From Cycas panzhihuaensis (Eukaryota > Cycadophyta), in assembly GCA_023213395.1 (NCBI GenBank), contig CM041465.1:146885741-146949740 (forward strand): a stretch of DNA of 64,000 nt. Direction: 5' to 3'. A program made the translations under genes and the position numbers. Below are positions 58,585 to 64,000 of this stretch, piece by piece. Position 1 is the stretch's first letter. Each line of letters opens with the position of its first letter. Below the pieces are notes generated by a model. It made no database searches. It was not told where the DNA came from and worked only from the letters and a program-made list of their open reading frames with translations.

Positions 58585-61500
58585 GACCATTCCTTTATTT
58601 GACTTATGATTAACCATACATAAGTCAAACTCTTACAATAGTAAGATCCATCTATTAGTTTATGTAGTAAGATCAATCTTAGTGAGGAGAAGATGGATTG
58701 GGCTAAATTGTACAATCATAAGAGTAGCACTACTTAATAGGTAATGTCATAGCTTTTTGGTGGTATAGACCAAAGCTAAACACTCCTTTTTAGATGGAGA
58801 GTAGTTTCTCTCTATGATAACCAAAGTGTGATTGATAAAGTAAATGGCTTACTCTTTTGCAAACTCATCTTCTTAGACCAACATGGCACTAAGTGATTCC
58901 TCTATAGAAGAAATATATAAAATGAATGGTTTATTAAAACATGGTGAGGCAAGTATGGGAGTTGAGATCAAAGCTTATTTAAGTTTGTTAAAATATTCTT
59001 ACATAATTGGGGGCCATTTAATAGAAGCACATCTCATAAGAAGGTTAGTTAGAGGATTAGTATTGAGAGCAAAATTAAAAAGGAATTGACATAGAAAGCC
59101 AAGCCTCCCTAGGAAGGAATTAAATTATTTTTTGGAATGGGGTGGAGGCATTTCAATGATAGTTATAACTATGTTAGTATTAACCTTGATACCATCTCTA
59201 GATATGATGCTGACGAGCATTTTTCTAGAAGTCATTACAAAGATGCATTTATTAGGATTTAATAAAAGTTGATATTTTTAGCATCATTCAAATATGGTTA
59301 TAAGGGCATGGATATGATCTTCTTGATGATGTAATAAGCTCAACATATCATCAAGATAGACTACTATAATGCTCCCTAATAGGTCATGAAAAATAAAAAC
59401 CATAGCCTACTAATAGGTTGCACAGTATTCTTAAGTCCAAATGGCATAACCTTATAAATGAATATGCCCCATGGTGTGGTGAAAGTGGTCTTATGGTAGT
59501 CTTCAAGAGAAAAAAAGGATCTCATTATACCCTAAAAATTATCCATAAAAAACATCACTTTAAATCCATTTATTTAATCACAAATTTGACCAATAAAAGG
59601 TAGCAAAAAGTTATTCTTAGTGCAAGAATCATTTACATCTCAAAAACCAATGCAAATTTGGATAAAACCATTGTTTTTAGTTACAGGGACAATGTTGGAT
59701 ACCAATTGAGATTAGTCAATTAACTTGATAAATCATATCTTTAAGAGATTTTCTACCTCTTATTTGATGGCAACAGAAAGTTGAGGATGAATGGGTCTTT
59801 ATTTTTTACATTTGGTTTGGCCTTAAGGGTATTAGTGATGTTATAAACTACAACATATGGATGAAGGAACTTCATGTCTGGGTAATCTCAAGCAAAAATA
59901 GAGGAAATGTTGAACATATAATTATTCCATTTTTGAAGGGGAATAACTAGCATCAACCTTAATTATCTTAGGCTCCTCCTAAGTTCCTAAGCTAATGTCA
60001 ATAATATCTTCAATTAGCATGGTATTTCTTACTTCAAAATGAGTAGGGGATAAATTTAGTGGCAATGATAAAGAAGTGACTCCATGGTTACAAATTAGCA
60101 AAGGTGAATCAGGTTGGATGCATTTAATAAACCTAAGTTTGTGATGATTAGGTGGAAGATTAGGAGAAGACCTATCAAATACTCAAGAATAGCCTCATCA
60201 TTCTCAAAATGATCTATATAGAGGATGCTCTTAAAGACCAAGTAGTGATCATAAGAAGGGGCATTAGTTAGCTAGTTCAAAGGGGTTAACTCTAGTGATG
60301 AATAAATTAAGGTGAAGGGGATAGTATCTACAAGGGTATATTTTATTTATGAAGGGGTTGTTTAGACCAAAAAGACTCCAATCAAGTTCTTCTAAAGATC
60401 AAATTAGGATTTTACACTCGGTTGGGGTGTAATATGATTGAAAGAGTTAGCAATCCAATATGAAGTTTAGATTGATTTATTATGTGGAAAGGTTTACACA
60501 TAGTTAGGAGAAGAGTCATCCCGCATGAAGTTAGTGGTAATCATGTGGATTCATTTAACTTCCTCTTGACTAGGTTAGAGCATGGAATCTATGTCAAAAT
60601 ATTGCCCAAACCCTTAAAAGATAAAAGGGGATTTATTGTAAAAGCCTAAGCCAGGATTCCTAGGCAAGTTAGGCCTAAGGACTCCAAGGGTGTCCAAAAG
60701 GAGTTGCCTTTTATTAGGGAAACTTTTAAGAGATCCATAACCAAGATCCTGAATGGAATAGTTTTTAACTCCTCCACAAGTAAGAAAGAGCCTTCTTTAG
60801 TGAGTTATGGTATAGACCTAAAGTGAGTAGACTTAACCAACAATTGAGGAGGGAAGTCTAAAGACTTATCCTTAGATGGAAATTTTATTTTATGGGTTTT
60901 GTTTAAGGTAGAGGCTTTACAAGATTCTATCATATTAATGGTATTCTTCATCTCTTTCCCTTTTGTAAGTAGTTTATTTTAAGTATTGGCCTTCTTAAGC
61001 TCATGCATCTTAGGGAGAGAGGTTTTTAGTAGAGACCTAGAGTTAGAGTCTGAAGAGTCATTATCATCTTGGGCTTTATCCTTACCCTTCTCTTTGGGTG
61101 TCTTCTTGATATGGTTAGGAAATGGGTCTTGATTAGGCCTAGAAGTAGATTTTTTATTAGCTTAACCATGATAAAGGATAGCTTTAAGCTCATTACATTC
61201 TTCTTGATCATGAGTATCTATCTAATGGTAAGAGTACCATGGCACCTTCTTAGAAGGAATAGCATTTAGGGATTGGCCCTTCTTTTGTTTAGTAAATTAA
61301 ATAACTTTTACTTTCATTTTAGCTTCAGGGTTAGGAGTAAGGTCAATCTATAATTTAGGGTCAACTAATCTTTCAAGGGCTCAGATAATAGAAGTGAGGT
61401 GATCATAGGAACAATTACTTTAAGGTGCTTTAGACTCTATTATATAGGTTAATTTGTCTTTAAGAGTAAGGTGTTTAAATAGTTTCTTAACTCCTACTTG

Positions 61501-61717
61501 AATTTTAAAGGCCTCAAAGATAAGGCACTTCTCGATTCTATTCTCATATGATGTATACACTAACTTGAGGACCTCATGGTAAACTTAAGGTCTCAAGGCA
61601 TTAATAAATAAGTTACATAGTAAGTTATCATCTAAAGAGGCTTGAGAGGTATGAACTAGGTCTTGAAAATGATAGATAAAGTTGTATGAAGACTACTCCA
61701 CTCCTTGTTTGATGGAT
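58585..61717 (-). pseudogene. Gypsy-2 gag-pol remnant, right portion (Tat-like)
   Basis: Read leftwards from 61717. A gag finger of the type YCxYH…H…EC is seen as WYSYH, stop, IDTHDQEEC at 61192-61250, with the first Cys changed to Ser. Degenerate protease and linker follow (about 59900-61000). RT has TTPWGIFIYKVMPFGLKN at 59431-59493 and VVYLDDM at 59344-59364. RNase H has ERNYSPSKKECLALVYTTKK at about 58750-58810. The reading is cut at 58584 just after RNase H and resumes at 16038. The gag finger and YKVMPFGLKN favour the Tat branch of plant gypsy elements. Stops are frequent. The gag end is interrupted by Gypsy-3. Confidence 0.75.
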
Positions 61718-62301
61718 TGTAACATTCCAAAATCTAGTTAAAACTATGTCATTTAACCATTTAAATTGAAGGCCTTTGAACAAGGATTCCAACAGTTTAG
61801 ACGAAAGTCAATTCCAACATCTCAATCAAAAGTTATGGCCATTTAAAGTTAGCCTGCTAGTTTTTGGAGAAGTTCTGGCTGACTTTTATTTGAGCAGTTT
61901 TAAGAAGAATATTACCCAATCTGGCTGACTTCTAATTAAAGTATTCTGATTTCTATAAATAGGAAGTTTAGGCCATATTCCAAACCATCGTCAGAGGTTC
62001 TTTGGTCACGTATTTTTGGTTCTAGGGCTGCAATTAACTCACCCATTTAGGGGCTACAGTTTGGAGGGTTCCTTGCCTCGAAGAGGGAAGCTCACGTCTT
62101 TAGGAAAGATAGGTACTTTATTGAAAATTTGCTCTATTTTAGTATTATTTGACAATAAAGACTATTATTTACTTCTGTGGATTCTGTAATTCCTTTTCAT
62201 TGTTTAATTTTCTTGTTGAATAGCCTCTAGTTATTGTTTTTGTGGATTATTACTTGTATTTTTGAGGAAAATTGCTATAAAAGTAGAACTAGATCGCTAC
62301 A
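61718..62301 (+). repeat. Gypsy-3 5' LTR
   Basis: TGTAACATTCC…GATCGCTACA, 584 bp. A TATAAATA box lies at 61954-61961 and an AATAAA signal at 62154-62159, about 200 bases apart, which fits U3-R-U5 order. The left edge is inferred from the terminal TG and the loss of Gypsy-2 similarity. Confidence 0.75.
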
Positions 62302-62399
62302 AGTGGTATCAGAGATTTGTTTCGAAGGGAAAAGGCAAAGGTAAAACCACAAAAAAGGTCAAAAAAAAATCTCCTCCTCCCCCACCAAGATAAATAGAA

Positions 62400-63890
62400 A
62401 TGGAATTGAGATCAGGGAAAAACATCATTCCCAGGAAGATGGCAGCCCACTCTAGAACCTCTGAGGAAAAAATTAAAGGCGCATCAGAATTAAACCAGAG
62501 CATAAAGGCTTTAACAACCTTAATCCAGGAGTTATTAGCAAAGGTAGATCAAGCAACACAGAATGTATCAGGTGGAGAAATGGATAATAGCAATGCATCA
62601 GGAATAGAACAAATAGATACTTGGAACAATCACGAAAACCAGGGGAATAGATTTGATGGACAAATTTATGAAAGGAGAACTTCCAACATGGATAATGGAT
62701 GGAAAGGAGCAAGATTATCCTTGGAAAAATTTAATCCTAAAGTATCCAAGAATATCACAAATTGGATCTTACAAATAGAGAACTATTTTAGGGTCTATAA
62801 CTCAACAGGTAAGAAAAAGATGGAAATATCATCCTTACACTTAAACGGAAGGGCATTAAGGTGGTACTATTGGTGGCAATAGATGAATTTACCAATACAA
62901 TAGACTTGGGAGAATCTAAGAGGAGGACTAATAGAGTAATATGACGATTCTTGGAATATGGATTACTTTGCTTAGTTAACATGATTACATCAACAAGGAA
63001 CAGTCCAAGAATATACGGAATAGTTTCAAACACTACAATGTATGGTCTCAGAAAAAATATCGCATAAATGTTTACTGGAGACTTATATTAGTGGATTGAA
63101 AAATTAGATCAAATTTAGAGTTGAAGTAGCAGATCCACCTCAACTCCAAGTAGCAATTCGGATAGCAAGAAATGTAGAGGCAGAACTTAGAGATAGTAGA
63201 CCAACATATACAAGGAGATATGAGCCACCACCATATCAGACCCAGAATCCTAATTGGGAAAAATCAGGAACAAAGGTAGATCCTCCATTAGCTATAAGAA
63301 ATACAGAAGAAAGCTCAAGAACAACCAAAGAGGAGCATATAAGAAAAGGGACGTACTTCAAGTGTGGAGGAAAATGGAATAAGGAACACCAGTGCCTAGT
63401 AAAAAAGATTTTCATGATCAATAATGAGGATGCAAAAATACCAGAAGAAGTAGAACAAGACCAGAGCATAGAGAGGGAGGAAGATGAACTTCTGGAAGTG
63501 GATACAGGAAATGTCCAAATCTCATTGCAAGCCATTACAGGGCAATAGGTATCCCCACAGACCCTAAGATTCCAAGGACAAATCAAGGGAACACCAGTAT
63601 CAATTTTAGTTGATAGTAGGAGTACACATAATTTTATAAACAAGGCATTAGGAGAAAAATTAGGGTTACAAGTGAAACCCCTCAATACCTTCCAAGTGTC
63701 AATAGCAAATGGGAGAACAACGCCATGTGGAGGATACTGCAAAGATACAACTCTCCATATTAATGATTACAAGGTCATAACTTGTATGTTTGCCATGCCT
63801 ATAGGTGGAGTGGATGCAGTTTTAGGAATTCAATAGCTACAAACATTGGGAAACATCATTACCAACTATATGATAAGACTTATGCGTTTT
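62400..63890 (+). pseudogene. Gypsy-3 gag-protease pseudogene
   Basis: The start MELRSGKNIIPRKM follows a purine-rich leader. The frame is open for 160 codons, then broken by TAGs, several in the context of former Gln or Trp codons. The gag core has LEKFNPKVSKNITNWILQIENYF-type sequence near 62720 and LNGRALRWYYWW near 62845. A knuckle YFKCGGKWNKEHQC (about 63355-63400) has Tyr where the first Cys should be. Protease reads LVDSRSTHNFINKALGEKLG near 63610-63665, with Arg replacing the Gly of DSGST. Both defects are single G-to-A changes. NYMIRLMRF near 63865 precedes the expected RT. The frame is consistent from end to end, so decay here is mostly by point mutation. Confidence 0.85.
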
Positions 63891-64000
63891 TGACAAAAAG
63901 GATGCAAATATTGACTACAAGCCCTATCCACACCCCCAGTTCAACTTGTCTCATCTCATAGGATGGAAAAAATTCTAAAGAAGAATCTGCAAGCGTACAT

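Larger units (their letters stand above)
61718..64000 (+). mobile_element. Gypsy-3, 5' part of a plus-strand gypsy
   Basis: 5' LTR, then PBS AGTGGTATCAGAGATTTG (62302-62319), gag, zinc knuckle and protease. RT and beyond are off the right edge. It sits inside the gag region of Gypsy-2 in opposite orientation. The five bases before the LTR are TGGAT; the matching target duplication would lie outside the window. Confidence 0.85.

Noticed and set aside
61026-61269. Overlapping open frames on both strands in Gypsy-2
   Set aside because: They are shadows of the degenerate gag/protease region, and the real reading frame shifts through them.

Overview
The window looks like nuclear DNA from a seed plant with a large, repeat-rich genome. 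It is AT-rich, holds no intact host gene, and is almost wall-to-wall plant LTR retrotransposons: Ty1/copia of the Tork (Tnt1-like) type and Ty3/gypsy elements of chromovirus and Tat-like (OTA) type. Nearly all primer-binding sites resemble the initiator-tRNA-Met type (TGGTATCAGAGC). The species cannot be named from the sequence. Every polyprotein is broken by stops and frameshifts, many of them CAA/CAG to TAA/TAG changes. No rRNA, tRNA, CRISPR or bacterial-type feature was seen.

Layout. Positions 1-4218 hold a partial chromovirus on the minus strand (Gypsy-1). Positions 4219-5638 hold a degenerate DUF4283/zinc-knuckle remnant and one exon-like block. Positions 5639-8534 and 9274-14511 are two copies of one 2.9 kb segment, each carrying a fragment of chromovirus integrase and chromodomain; the second copy is interrupted by a 2.3 kb minus-strand retroelement. 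From 14512 on, the window lies inside a Tat-like gypsy (Gypsy-2, minus strand). Its 3' LTR is 14512-15634, and its coding remnant is split into 15635-16038 and 58580-61717.

The split is caused by one 42.5 kb insertion, 16039-58579. This is a tandem array of a Tork-type copia element: seven LTRs alternate with six internal regions, and a single 5-bp target duplication (GTAAT) flanks the whole block. Internal LTRs abut a PPT on the left and a PBS on the right, with no target duplication. Shared inactivating mutations between units show that at least part of the array grew by DNA-level duplication after the copies had died.

Unit 2 of the array was invaded by a non-autonomous copia-like element (Element B, 23328-36261). 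B carries a collapsed Gag-RNase H reading frame, a 5' leader with paired AGATCT sites, and an antisense fragment of a host DNA polymerase theta (POLQ/TEBICHI) gene. B was itself invaded by a complete-length but dead chromovirus (Gypsy-4, 25098-31663, minus strand). At the right edge a plus-strand gypsy (Gypsy-3, from 61718) interrupts the gag region of Gypsy-2 and runs out of the window.

Inferred order of events: Gypsy-2 entered copy B of the duplicated segment; the copia element entered Gypsy-2 and was multiplied into an array; Element B entered array unit 2; Gypsy-4 entered Element B. Gypsy-3 entered Gypsy-2 separately.
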